Positions 1 through 7,547 of a DNA stretch of 64,000 nucleotides are shown here, piece after piece; within the stretch, counting starts at the first letter, position 1, and every line of letters starts with the position of its first letter. Location: the NCBI GenBank assembly GCA_035559435.1, contig DATMBC010000019.1, positions 1 to 64,000 of the forward strand, in the 5' to 3' direction. The notes under the pieces were generated by a model. It made no database searches and had not been told where the DNA came from. It saw only the letters and a program-made list of their open reading frames with translations. This stretch comes from a bacterium. Its GTDB lineage: Bacteria; Zixibacteria; MSB-5A5; WJJR01. The translations under genes and the position numbers were made by a program.

Positions 1-28
1 CGTTCCCGCCGAACCTTTTGGCTTTGCG

Positions 29-610
29 ATGAATCGTTACCTGCTCAACATCCTGCTCGTGCTGGCGGTGGTCGCCGCCGCCGGCAGCGGTCTTTATCTC
101 GGCCTGGGCATGCGCGAGAAATTCCAGACGCCGACGCCGGTCTATGAGTCTTACACGCCCAATCCACTGATGGCGGAAGGCGAGGAATTCCCCGACGTGC
201 CGGTCATGCGCGCCGACAGCAGCGTGCGTCCAACCTCGGACCTGTTGGCCGGGGGCGGTGTGGTGATCTTCATGGAGTTGGGTTGCCCGCCGTGCAGCGT
301 CATGGCCCTGCAATGGAACGAGGCCTTGCGGGGCTGGAGCGATCCGCCGCCGGTCTTCGGCATCGCGGCCGCGTCGCTGGAACGCATCGCCGCCTACCGC
401 GACAAACTGGGGCTCGCCTTCCCGGTGTACAGCGACACCGGCGACGTCTACGCCACCGCTTACCAGGTGGTCGATTATCCGATGCGGTTGGTCATCGACG
501 CCGATCGGATCATCCGCGCGCGCTCCTATGACGCGCGCGCGCCGATCGACACCGCGCAGGTGTCCGCGCTGGTCCGCGGCGACACCACCATTGCCGTCAC
601 GGAATATTGA
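29..610 (+). CDS. Membrane-anchored thioredoxin-like (TlpA/redoxin-type) protein
   Basis: This 193-residue protein has one N-terminal membrane segment (about residues 5-27) followed by a periplasmic domain. A C-P-P-C motif (Cys86 and Cys89, context LGCPPCSV) after a hydrophobic beta strand is the active-site pattern of thioredoxin-fold oxidoreductases, and the remainder (VFGIAAAS, YQVVDYPMRLVIDAD) fits a TlpA/ResA-like fold. It probably exchanges thiols or disulfides outside the cytoplasm, but the substrate cannot be named. No strong ribosome-binding site precedes the ATG at 29, and the upstream gene is cut by the window edge, so translation may be coupled to it. Its 3' end overlaps the convergent porin gene by 14 nt. 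Confidence 0.75.
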   Translation: MNRYLLNILLVLAVVAAAGSGLYLGLGMREKFQTPTPVYESYTPNPLMAEGEEFPDVPVMRADSSVRPTSDLLAGGGVVIFMELGCPPCSVMALQWNEALRGWSDPPPVFGIAAASLERIAAYRDKLGLAFPVYSDTGDVYATAYQVVDYPMRLVIDADRIIRARSYDARAPIDTAQVSALVRGDTTIAVTEY

Positions 611-1904
611 AATCGAGCATCGTCCACAGCCAGTGCCCGGCGTCGTCGGCGGTCACGGTTGATTTGAGTTCCTTGAGCGTCTCTGACGGCAGCACCAGCG
701 AGTAGCCGCATTGGACGTTGAGCGCGTGGCGCAGGGGGATCGACACCATCGCGTCGGCCTCAAAGCCGAGTTTCGCGCTCTCAAATTCACCGCGTCGGGC
801 CAACCAGAAGTAGTGCAGATCGATCTGCGCGCTCGCGGACCGCGGCGCATCCATGGTCAACTTCAGCGCCAGATCCTGCAGACCCAGCCCGCGCGTGTCG
901 CCCGGAATGCTGATGAAATAGTCGGCCCAGCCGTAGAAGCGGTGGAAGGTGCCATAGAGCGGGTTAAACGCCGCGAAGCGGTCATCGTGCCGCTGGTCGT
1001 CGCCGGAGATATGGTCGTACCAGCCGGTCACGCGGACCGCGCCCAGGTCGCGTCCGACGCTCGCGCCGAACATGAATGCGTCGATGTCGTGGCGGGATCC
1101 GGTCGGGACATCCACCGAGGGTCCGATCTCATACTTGCCGGTCTGGTAGTATCCTTCACCACGCCAGTCGAGCCCGAGCAGACGTTGCTTGACATAGAGA
1201 CCGCCGGTCCAGCGGTTCGGCGGCAGGCCGTTGACGCGGTATCGATCCGCGTCGGGCAACGCGGCTCGGTCGTAGGAATCGAATATGATCAGGATGTTGC
1301 CGCCGCCATCCTGCCATGTCTGCTCCACACGGCCAAACAGCAGGTCCTGGTAGTTTTGATCACCAGGGTACGCGCTCCAGACTGTCGGCTCGCCCTTTTC
1401 GTGGTGCGCCCAGGCCAGATGCGCCGAGCGGGCCCCTTTGCGCCACATCAGACGGATCGCATTGTGCGCGCGGCCTGGTTGATTCCAGTTGCCGTTGCCC
1501 AGCAGACGGTCCTCATCATACTGGATCTCCTGACGACCGATGCGCAGCGTCCACTGCGCGTTCGGCAGCCAATCGAGATAGCCCTGATGCAGGTCGAACT
1601 TGTCGGCGGTGGCGTCGGCGGAGGTGCTGGTCTCATCTCCCCAGGTGCGCACATCCTGCAGTTGGAGGAAGGCCTTGATCTTCGGATCGCCATTGTAAAG
1701 CACTCCCACCCGCGCGCGTTGCGAGAAGAAGATGACGCCGCCGGCCTGTTCGGACAGCAACGTACGGTAGCCATGACGGAATTCCATCCGCGGGCGCAGT
1801 TGGGCGGAGAGTTTCCAATCGCTCGATTGCGCCGCCGCCGTCGCGGGAAGCATCGCACGACTCAGGATCATGGCTGTCAGGGTGAAAGGCACAAGGTGTC
1901 GCAT
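597..1904 (-). CDS. Outer-membrane beta-barrel protein, alginate-export (AlgE-like) family
   Basis: The 435-residue product starts MRHLVPFTLTAMILS and has a signal peptide ending near ATAAAQ. The mature part alternates hydrophobic and polar residues with many aromatic girdle residues. Segments such as LRPRMEFRHGYR, QRARVGVLY, DLHQGYLDW and RIGRQEIQYDEDRLLG are characteristic of the alginate-export porin-like family. It should form an outer-membrane channel; the solute is unknown and no alginate genes are nearby. The ATG at 1904 was chosen because GGGAGG lies about 7 nt upstream. The reading frame stays open a further 160 codons upstream, but that extension has no signal peptide or family similarity. 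Confidence 0.8.
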   Translation of the reverse strand: MRHLVPFTLTAMILSRAMLPATAAAQSSDWKLSAQLRPRMEFRHGYRTLLSEQAGGVIFFSQRARVGVLYNGDPKIKAFLQLQDVRTWGDETSTSADATADKFDLHQGYLDWLPNAQWTLRIGRQEIQYDEDRLLGNGNWNQPGRAHNAIRLMWRKGARSAHLAWAHHEKGEPTVWSAYPGDQNYQDLLFGRVEQTWQDGGGNILIIFDSYDRAALPDADRYRVNGLPPNRWTGGLYVKQRLLGLDWRGEGYYQTGKYEIGPSVDVPTGSRHDIDAFMFGASVGRDLGAVRVTGWYDHISGDDQRHDDRFAAFNPLYGTFHRFYGWADYFISIPGDTRGLGLQDLALKLTMDAPRSASAQIDLHYFWLARRGEFESAKLGFEADAMVSIPLRHALNVQCGYSLVLPSETLKELKSTVTADDAGHWLWTMLDFNIP

Positions 1905-2208
1905 CGCATCCTCCCGGGGTTGAGCCCGTAATACTGCGCGTCGCGACAAGAAAGGCACAAGCCAGTTTGCGTCCGCGGTGTCAAAAGTCGACAGGGTACA
2001 TCCGGATTCACCGACCGGTCGCCATCCCCGACCGCGCACGGCAATGTGTTGCCGGCCAACGACATCCGTGACAGGCGCCGCCGCCGGGCTGGCCGGCGAC
2101 TGACGAATCCAATTTTGACAAAAATTGTATATATTGCCCCTGCAGGGTTCAGGCAGACTGTGTCGTTGTAGACTGACTTCTAACTGTCTCATGAAGTAAG
2201 GAGAAACT
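1905..2208. other. Intergenic region between divergent porin and peroxiredoxin genes
   Basis: This 304-bp gap holds no convincing gene. Its left part is GC-rich and includes a separated inverted repeat (GCCGGCCA and TGGCCGGC, roughly 2052-2099). The right part, from about 2108 to 2208, is distinctly AT-rich and carries the palindrome described separately and a TATATATT stretch, so the peroxiredoxin promoter probably lies there. Confidence 0.5.
2110..2127. promoter_or_regulatory. Perfect 7-4-7 inverted repeat upstream of the peroxiredoxin gene
   Basis: CAATTTT-GACA-AAAATTG is a perfect 18-bp dyad lying 81 nt before the peroxiredoxin ATG and directly next to the TATATATT stretch. Its size suits a dimeric repressor or activator, and the downstream gene suggests an oxidative-stress regulator. 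It does not match the PerR or Fur consensus, so the binding protein is unknown. Confidence 0.35.
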
Positions 2209-2907
2209 ATGCCTGGAGCATTTGGCGCCGCCACGTATGGCACGCAGACATTGCGCATCGGCGATGTCGCCCCCGATTTCGAAGCCGAGACCACCGAAGG
2301 ACGGATCCGGTTCCATGAGTGGATCGGCAATTCCTGGGCGGTCCTGTTTTCGCATCCGAAGGACTTCACGCCGGTTTGCACCACGGAGTTGGGCTACATG
2401 GCCAAGCTCAAACCGGAGTTCGACAAACGCAACACCAAGATCATCGGACTGAGTGTCGACCGCGTCGACGACCACGCCAAGTGGGCGCGCGACATCGCCG
2501 AGACGCAGGGCCATGCCCCGAACTACCCGATGATCGGCGACAGCGACCTGACCGTCTCCAAGCTGTACGGCATGTTGCCGGCAGATCTGGAGGGGTCGTG
2601 CGTGGGACGCACCGCCGCCGACAACCAGACGGTCCGCAACGTGTTCGTCATCGGCCCGGATAAGAAGATCAAGCTGCTGATTGCCTATCCGATGACCACC
2701 GGACGCAATTTCGACGAAGTGTTGCGTGTGCTCGACTCGCTGCAATTGACCGCCAAGCACAAGGTCTCCACGCCGGTCAACTGGCAGCCGGGCGACGATG
2801 TGATCATCGCCGGGTCGGTCTCTGACGACGAGGCGCGCACGATCTACCCGCAGGGGTGGAAAGCGCCGCGGCCCTACCTACGCATCGTGCCGCAGCCGCA
2901 GCAGTAG
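2209..2907 (+). CDS. Peroxiredoxin of the Prx6 (1-Cys) type
   Basis: This 232-residue cytoplasmic enzyme should reduce hydrogen peroxide and organic hydroperoxides through its peroxidatic cysteine. The signature KDFTPVCTTE places that cysteine at residue 57. The downstream segments VRNVFVIGPDKKIKLL, YPMTTGRNFDEVLRVLDSLQ and the C-terminal GWKAPRPYLRIVPQ are hallmarks of the Prx6 subfamily, and the length is normal for it. A second cysteine occurs in LEGSCVGR, so resolution could involve it, but the overall pattern is 1-Cys-like. AAGGAG sits about 7 nt before the ATG. A strong terminator follows the gene, so it is probably monocistronic. Confidence 0.93.
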   Translation: MPGAFGAATYGTQTLRIGDVAPDFEAETTEGRIRFHEWIGNSWAVLFSHPKDFTPVCTTELGYMAKLKPEFDKRNTKIIGLSVDRVDDHAKWARDIAETQGHAPNYPMIGDSDLTVSKLYGMLPADLEGSCVGRTAADNQTVRNVFVIGPDKKIKLLIAYPMTTGRNFDEVLRVLDSLQLTAKHKVSTPVNWQPGDDVIIAGSVSDDEARTIYPQGWKAPRPYLRIVPQPQQ

Positions 2908-2939
2908 CGCGTACGCCGCAACAACGCACACCCATCCGT

Positions 2940-2985
2940 GATTCCTCACTCCGCCGCTCCCTGGCGGAGTGAGGAATCTTGTTTT
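2940..2985 (+). terminator. Rho-independent terminator of the peroxiredoxin gene
   Basis: A perfect 16-bp stem (2940-2955 with 2963-2978) and 7-nt loop is followed on the plus strand by TTGTTTT. The stem overlaps the last codons of the convergent glycosyltransferase gene. Confidence 0.85.
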
Positions 2986-4496
2986 CGCCGGCCGGTGATC
3001 CGGCAGAGCCACGATTCGCGCGAGTGGGTGTATTTCGGATTGAGCCAGAGTAACGCGCGTTCGACCAGGGTCGGGCCGGTGTGCCGAACAATCGTCAATG
3101 GGACACCGTAACGCTGGGTCAACCGCGCGTCGCCTTGGGAGGAACGGCCGAAATAGATCACATAGCTCCACTGCTCGGACGCCGTCAACAGACTGTCGAC
3201 TTGGTCGATGTTCACCGCCTGGACAACGGCGGGCATCTCCCGCACGCCCCCGCCGTCGAGATAGAAAAGCGGTAGGTCGGTCCGACGGCCCCGCTCGCTG
3301 ACATCCACGATGACACCCGTGGCATCGCCTTGCTCGTAGGCGCCGATCAGCGGCTCGATCTTACCGCGCTGGCCGTAGTGCGTCAGCGCCCCGACCAGCA
3401 GCACCGTGTTCACCGCCCAGAACCATCGCCAGCCGTGGTTGATCCAACGGGCCCAGGCCGGGCTGTGCTCACGCTCCCAGTGCCAGAGCGCGATTACAAA
3501 CATCAGCGCCAGCTCGGGGAAGATCGGCAGCAGGAATCGCTCCTGCTTGCCGGGCACCAGGGAGTGCACGACAAAGAACGGGAGCGTTGCCCAGGCCAGA
3601 ATCCCCAGCCGCCGCCAGTAGCGGACGCCAGCATAAAGACACAGCAGCGAGAACGGCGGAATGAAGATCCCCAGCACCAACAGCAGGTAGCGGTACCAGG
3701 GACCGACGACATAGTCATAGGCGTGGATGGCGTTGTGTTCGATGTAGCGCCACAGCGAGCCGAGAAAGACCCCATGGGTCTGCCAGTCCCACCAACCCTC
3801 CGCAAGCAACGGGACGATCGCCGCGCCCGTGAGGATGAAAAGCCCTCGCCATTGCCGACGCACGATCAAGTAGACCCCGACGCCGGCGGCGGCGCTGGCC
3901 ACCTGCCAGCGAATCAGAAACGCCAGACCGAACGCCAGACCGGCCCAGAGCCAGTGTCGCGGGGCGAAACGGGCCTCCTGCACCGCGGCGACGGTCTCAT
4001 CCAATCCCCAGAGCAGGAATGGAATCGCGACCGCCTCGATGAGGTTGCGCACCGCGACATAGGGCATGACCGCGTGCGCGGCCACCATCAACCCCGCGGT
4101 GAACGCCACCCTCTTGTCGGCCAGCCGCAGTCCCAGCCGATAGGTGAGCGCGATGGTCCACAGCGAGAACAACGCATGCAGCAGTCGATTGACCAGCATG
4201 ACGCTGTCGGGGTGAGTGATGCCGACCAGATGGCAGCCGGCGATCTGCAGATAGTTGAGCCCGGGATAGAGCAGCGAACGGTAGAACTGTCGGTCGCCTG
4301 AGAGGTAATCGTTCTCGCCGCGCAGCCATGCGGCCGCCAGTTCGATCACCTGATTATGATCGTCGGTGGCCATGTAGCCGCGCGCCAGGACGGCGGCCAC
4401 CAGACGCAGGAGCAACCCGATGGCCAAAAGCAGCCGGAGCGGATGCTCCTCGATCTCCCGTCGCAGGCGGGATCGCATCGCCGGAGGACCTGTCAC
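2946..4496 (-). CDS. Polytopic membrane glycosyltransferase (Alg9/GT22- or GT39-like)
   Basis: The 516-residue product has at least ten hydrophobic segments. It carries an early acidic motif after the first helix (GYMATDDHNQVIE) and the segment HSLVPGKQERFLLPIFPEL, which resembles the conserved HKE-RF-P region of lipid-linked-sugar mannosyltransferases. It most likely transfers a sugar from a polyprenyl-phosphate donor on the outer face of the inner membrane; donor and acceptor are unknown. The GTG at 4496 overlaps the stop codon of elaA, indicating translational coupling; an in-frame ATG lies six codons further in. A cytoplasmic-looking soluble domain (about residues 370-480) follows the membrane part. 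Confidence 0.75.
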   Translation of the reverse strand: MTGPPAMRSRLRREIEEHPLRLLLAIGLLLRLVAAVLARGYMATDDHNQVIELAAAWLRGENDYLSGDRQFYRSLLYPGLNYLQIAGCHLVGITHPDSVMLVNRLLHALFSLWTIALTYRLGLRLADKRVAFTAGLMVAAHAVMPYVAVRNLIEAVAIPFLLWGLDETVAAVQEARFAPRHWLWAGLAFGLAFLIRWQVASAAAGVGVYLIVRRQWRGLFILTGAAIVPLLAEGWWDWQTHGVFLGSLWRYIEHNAIHAYDYVVGPWYRYLLLVLGIFIPPFSLLCLYAGVRYWRRLGILAWATLPFFVVHSLVPGKQERFLLPIFPELALMFVIALWHWEREHSPAWARWINHGWRWFWAVNTVLLVGALTHYGQRGKIEPLIGAYEQGDATGVIVDVSERGRRTDLPLFYLDGGGVREMPAVVQAVNIDQVDSLLTASEQWSYVIYFGRSSQGDARLTQRYGVPLTIVRHTGPTLVERALLWLNPKYTHSRESWLCRITGRRKQDSSLRQGAAE

Positions 4497-4972
4497 ACCG
4501 CGGCCGGGGTCGGCGGCCGGACCATTTCCACGTGCGGGATACCGTCTTCGTCGAACGGATCGCCGACCGGCTCGAAGCCGAACTCGCTATAGAAACGGAC
4601 CAAATAGACCTGCGCCGAAATCCGGATCGGTTCACCGGGAAAGAGATTGACCGTCTGCCGGATGGCCTCGCGCATCAGTTCCCGCCCCATGCCGGTGCCG
4701 CGCACCTTGGGATGGGTGACCACACGGCCGATGGCCGGCTCGGTGTAGCGCACGCCGGGCGGCACAATGCGGCTGTAGGCGGTCAGGGTGGCATGCTCAT
4801 CCCGGCCCAACAGATGCCAGCTGCTGGGGTCGATGCCATCCACATCCAAGTAAGGGCAGTTCTGTTCGACGATGAAGACCCGCTGGCGCAACTCCAGCAG
4901 GTCATAGAGATCATCGAGGCGCAATTCCGGATAGGGCACAAGGTGCCAGCGCAATTGGGCAGGTGTGGTCAT
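4493..4972 (-). CDS. elaA: GNAT acetyltransferase, ElaA family
   Basis: This 159-residue protein matches the ElaA group of GNAT acyltransferases. Recognisable parts are LLELRQRVFIVEQNCPYLDVDGID near the N-terminus, the acetyl-CoA-binding loop IGRVVTHPKVRGTGMGRELM, and the C-terminal FYSEFGFEPVGDPFDEDGIPH. It should transfer an acetyl group from acetyl-CoA, but the natural acceptor of ElaA proteins is not established. It is the first gene of a two-gene leftward operon with the membrane glycosyltransferase, overlapping it by 4 nt. The two proteins have no obvious common function. Confidence 0.9.
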   Translation of the reverse strand: MTTPAQLRWHLVPYPELRLDDLYDLLELRQRVFIVEQNCPYLDVDGIDPSSWHLLGRDEHATLTAYSRIVPPGVRYTEPAIGRVVTHPKVRGTGMGRELMREAIRQTVNLFPGEPIRISAQVYLVRFYSEFGFEPVGDPFDEDGIPHVEMVRPPTPAAV

Positions 4973-5120
4973 ACGCTTAGTCTAAGCGGTGGGGACATGT
5001 CGCGCCACATTCTATATATGTGGTGGCCGTCGCTGTCAAAACCGCGGCGCGGCGCGGTTTGTGCCACGCAACTCCATGACATCGTTGCCATTAAACCTGA
5101 CACGCGCGGGGCAATTCCGC

Positions 5121-5150
5121 TTGACAGGCCTTCGGCGAATTGGGTAATCT
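5121..5150 (+). promoter_or_regulatory. Sigma70-like promoter of the nuo operon
   Basis: TTGACA (5121-5126) and TAATCT (5145-5150) are separated by 18 bp, giving a predicted start near 5157. That leaves a leader of about 67 nt before the preferred nuoA start at 5224. Confidence 0.65.
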
Positions 5151-5223
5151 CAACGACTCAATGCCGAGCGCCGGTGCGTTGCGTCGGGCGGCGGTATTGG
5201 GACCTTCAACGGTGGATGGGGTC

Positions 5224-5580
5224 ATGGTTTCGCAGTTTGCGGCGGTCGCCATTTTCCTCGCGGTCGGTGTGGGGTTCGTCCTCATCACCTTCCTGTTGTC
5301 CCGGTTGATCCGTCCCTCGGCCCCCAACCCGGTCAAGCTGTCCACCTACGAGTGCGGCGAATCCACCATCGGCCCGTCGTGGATTCAGTTCAACGTCCGC
5401 TTCTACATCTTCTGCCTGATCTTCGTCATCTTCGACGTGGAAGTGGTCTTTCTGTTCCCGTGGGCGCTGGTCTTCCAGCCATTGGGGATGGTTGGCTTCA
5501 TGGAGATGGTGGTCTTTATCGCGATTTTGATGTTCGGGCTCTTTTACGCTTGGCGCAAGGGACTGCTGCGCTGGTACTAA
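5224..5580 (+). CDS. nuoA: NADH-quinone oxidoreductase subunit A
   Basis: NuoA is a small three-helix membrane subunit that sits at the junction of the complex I membrane arm and the quinone site. The 118-residue product has the family hallmark YECGESTIGPSWIQFNVRFY followed by LIFVIFDVEVVFLFPWA, which carries the conserved Asp-Glu pair. The ATG at 5224, with GGATGGGG just before it, gives the normal family length. Upstream in-frame starts at 5161 or 5140 would add a non-conserved extension overlapping the promoter. It is the first gene of a seven-gene rightward operon and is followed directly by nuoH instead of nuoB. Confidence 0.93.
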   Translation: MVSQFAAVAIFLAVGVGFVLITFLLSRLIRPSAPNPVKLSTYECGESTIGPSWIQFNVRFYIFCLIFVIFDVEVVFLFPWALVFQPLGMVGFMEMVVFIAILMFGLFYAWRKGLLRWY

Positions 5581-5595
5581 GCGGCCGTATCACCC

Positions 5596-6636
5596 ATGCT
5601 GGAACTGGATAAACTTATCAAGGTCATCGGTGATCTGATCGCCACAGCGGTGACCGCTATGGGGTTGGGTCCGGCGTGGGTGACCACCGTGCAGCTGGTC
5701 ATCGCCGCCTTGGCGGTGGTGCTTTTCGTCTCGCTGGTCGTGCTCTTCCTCGTTTGGTGGGAACGGAAAGTGTCGGCGCACATCCAGATGCGTCTGGGGC
5801 CGATGCGGGTGGGTCCGCATGGGTTGTTGCAGACGGTCGCCGACGCGATAAAATTACTGCAGAAGGAAGACATCACCCCGGCCAACGTCGACCGCGGCAT
5901 CTACTTTTGGGCGCCGGTGGTCACCTTCGTCACCGCCCTGGCCGTTTATGTCGCCATCCCTTTCGGCAAGGGGCTGTTGATTTCCGACCTGAACATCGGC
6001 ATCCTCTACATCCTCTCGATCACCACCTTCACCGTCATCGGCCTGCTGATGGCCGGCTGGTCGTCCAACAACAAGTACTCGCTTTTGGGCGGGTTCCGTT
6101 CGGCGGCGCAGGTGGTCTCCTACGAGGTGCCGATGGCGCTGGCGGTCTTGGGCGTGATCCTGTTTACCCAGACGCTGTCGATGGGCGAGATCGTTTCGCA
6201 GCAGTCGAAGTTCTATGAGTGGTACATCTGGCGACAGCCGATCGGCTTTCTGATCTACCTCGTGGCCGCCACCGCCGAGTGCAACCGGACCCCGTTCGAT
6301 CTGCCCGAGGCCGACTCGGAGCTGGTCGCCGGCTTCGTCACCGAGTATTCGGGAATGAAGTTCGCGATGTTCTTCCTCGCCGAGTTCCTCAACATGTTCA
6401 CGGTGGCCGCGATCGCGACGACGCTGTTCTTCGGCGGCTGGAACGGTCCCTTCCTGCCGTCGTGGATGTGGTTTATGATCAAGACCCTGATCGGCGTGTT
6501 CGTGCTGATGTGGTTCCGCTGGACTTATCCCCGGCTCCGCGTCGATCAGCTGATGGGCTTTGCCTGGAAGTTCCTGCTGCCGCTGGCGTTTCTGAACCTG
6601 TTGGTCACGGGATTCATCATCCTGCTGGTGAAATAG
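5596..6636 (+). CDS. nuoH: NADH-quinone oxidoreductase subunit H
   Basis: NuoH is the membrane subunit that forms much of the quinone-binding chamber. The 346-residue protein has about eight hydrophobic helices and the conserved segments WWERKVSAHIQMRLGPMRVGP and CNRTPFDLPEADSELVAGF, the latter on the quinone-access loop with its acidic residues retained. Length and order of motifs are normal for the family. The gene starts 15 nt after nuoA and ends 3 nt before nuoJ, so it was never followed here by nuoI, which usually lies between H and J. Confidence 0.95.
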   Translation: MLELDKLIKVIGDLIATAVTAMGLGPAWVTTVQLVIAALAVVLFVSLVVLFLVWWERKVSAHIQMRLGPMRVGPHGLLQTVADAIKLLQKEDITPANVDRGIYFWAPVVTFVTALAVYVAIPFGKGLLISDLNIGILYILSITTFTVIGLLMAGWSSNNKYSLLGGFRSAAQVVSYEVPMALAVLGVILFTQTLSMGEIVSQQSKFYEWYIWRQPIGFLIYLVAATAECNRTPFDLPEADSELVAGFVTEYSGMKFAMFFLAEFLNMFTVAAIATTLFFGGWNGPFLPSWMWFMIKTLIGVFVLMWFRWTYPRLRVDQLMGFAWKFLLPLAFLNLLVTGFIILLVK

Positions 6637-6639
6637 CCG

Positions 6640-7197
6640 ATGGACGCCGTCACGCTCACATTCTTCTGCCTGGCCTTCATGACCATCGTGTCGTCGTTGA
6701 TGGTGGTCAGCTCGAAGAACATCTTCCATTCGGCGATCTATCTGATTCTGGCGTTCTTCGGCGTGGCCGGTCTCTTTGTCCTCCTCGAGGCGCCCTTTCT
6801 CGCCGCCGCGCAGGTGCTCATCTATGTGGGCGCCATCGCCATCCTGCTCATCTTCGGCGTGATGCTGACCGCGCGCATCGCCGATGCCCGGCTGCGGCAC
6901 GTCAACGAACAGGTCCCGACCGGGCTGGCGATCTCGCTGGGGCTTTTGGTCATCATGCTCTACTCGTTGTGGAACACGCCGATTCCGGTGAGTTCCGGCG
7001 CCCCGACCGGCGTCGCCGGCCACACACTCGGCCGGTTGTTTCTGACCACCTTCGTCCTGCCCTTTGAAATCGTCTCGGTGCTGTTGCTGGCGGCGTTGAT
7101 CGCCGCGCTGGTCATCGCCAAGAAGGATGGCCCGTATCAACCGTCGGACGAGTCGGCGCCGGCGGAGAAACCGGATCTGGAGAAGGTGGCGCGTTAG
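6640..7197 (+). CDS. nuoJ: NADH-quinone oxidoreductase subunit J
   Basis: NuoJ is a membrane-arm subunit with about five helices. The 185-residue protein shows the conserved early segment NIFHSAIYLILAFFGVAGLFVLLEAPFLAAAQVLIYVGAIAILLIFGVML in the correct order, including the strongly conserved Tyr-Val-Gly of the third helix that takes part in conformational coupling. The C-terminal tail after the last helix is hydrophilic (KKDGPYQPSDESAPAEKPD), as is common. The gene is tightly spaced between nuoH (3 nt) and nuoK (15 nt). Confidence 0.93.
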   Translation: MDAVTLTFFCLAFMTIVSSLMVVSSKNIFHSAIYLILAFFGVAGLFVLLEAPFLAAAQVLIYVGAIAILLIFGVMLTARIADARLRHVNEQVPTGLAISLGLLVIMLYSLWNTPIPVSSGAPTGVAGHTLGRLFLTTFVLPFEIVSVLLLAALIAALVIAKKDGPYQPSDESAPAEKPDLEKVAR

Positions 7198-7212
7198 GCG
7201 CGGACGGACCTC

Positions 7213-7527
7213 ATGGCACCCATCGGCCTCCATCATTTTCTCGCGTTGTCAGCGGTGGTCTTCTGCATCGGCGTCTACGGGATGCTCACCCGCCGCAACG
7301 CCATCGGCGTTTTGATGGCGGTCGAGTTGATGTTCAACGCCGTCAACATCGCGCTGGTCGCCTTCGGGCGCTATGTCACGCCGGAGACGGTCACCGGGCA
7401 GGTGGTCGCGGCCTTCACCATCGCCGTCGCCGCCGCCGAAACCACCGTCGCGCTGGCCATCGTCCTGCTCATCTACCAGCACCACCGCGGGATCGATATC
7501 GACAAGATCAATTTCATGAAGTGGTGA
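7213..7527 (+). CDS. nuoK: NADH-quinone oxidoreductase subunit K
   Basis: NuoK is a three-helix membrane subunit homologous to MrpC of Mrp antiporters. The 104-residue product contains the two membrane glutamates expected in the proton path, in VELMFNAVNIALV and AAAETTVALAIVLLIYQ. Length is typical (about 100 residues). It lies 15 nt after nuoJ and 20 nt before nuoL. Confidence 0.95.
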   Translation: MAPIGLHHFLALSAVVFCIGVYGMLTRRNAIGVLMAVELMFNAVNIALVAFGRYVTPETVTGQVVAAFTIAVAAAETTVALAIVLLIYQHHRGIDIDKINFMKW

Positions 7528-7547
7528 TCGCACCCAAGTAGCGTCGC

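Noticed and set aside
597-2384. 595-residue reading of the porin gene
   Set aside because: The first 160 codons overlap the peroxiredoxin start region and have no signal peptide; the start at 1904 has a ribosome-binding site and a signal peptide.
5854-7236. Long antisense ORFs under the nuo genes (also 7551-9023 and 11277-12713)
   Set aside because: They are rich in Arg, His, Asp and Gln and mirror the codon pattern of the nuo genes; these are GC-rich shadow frames.
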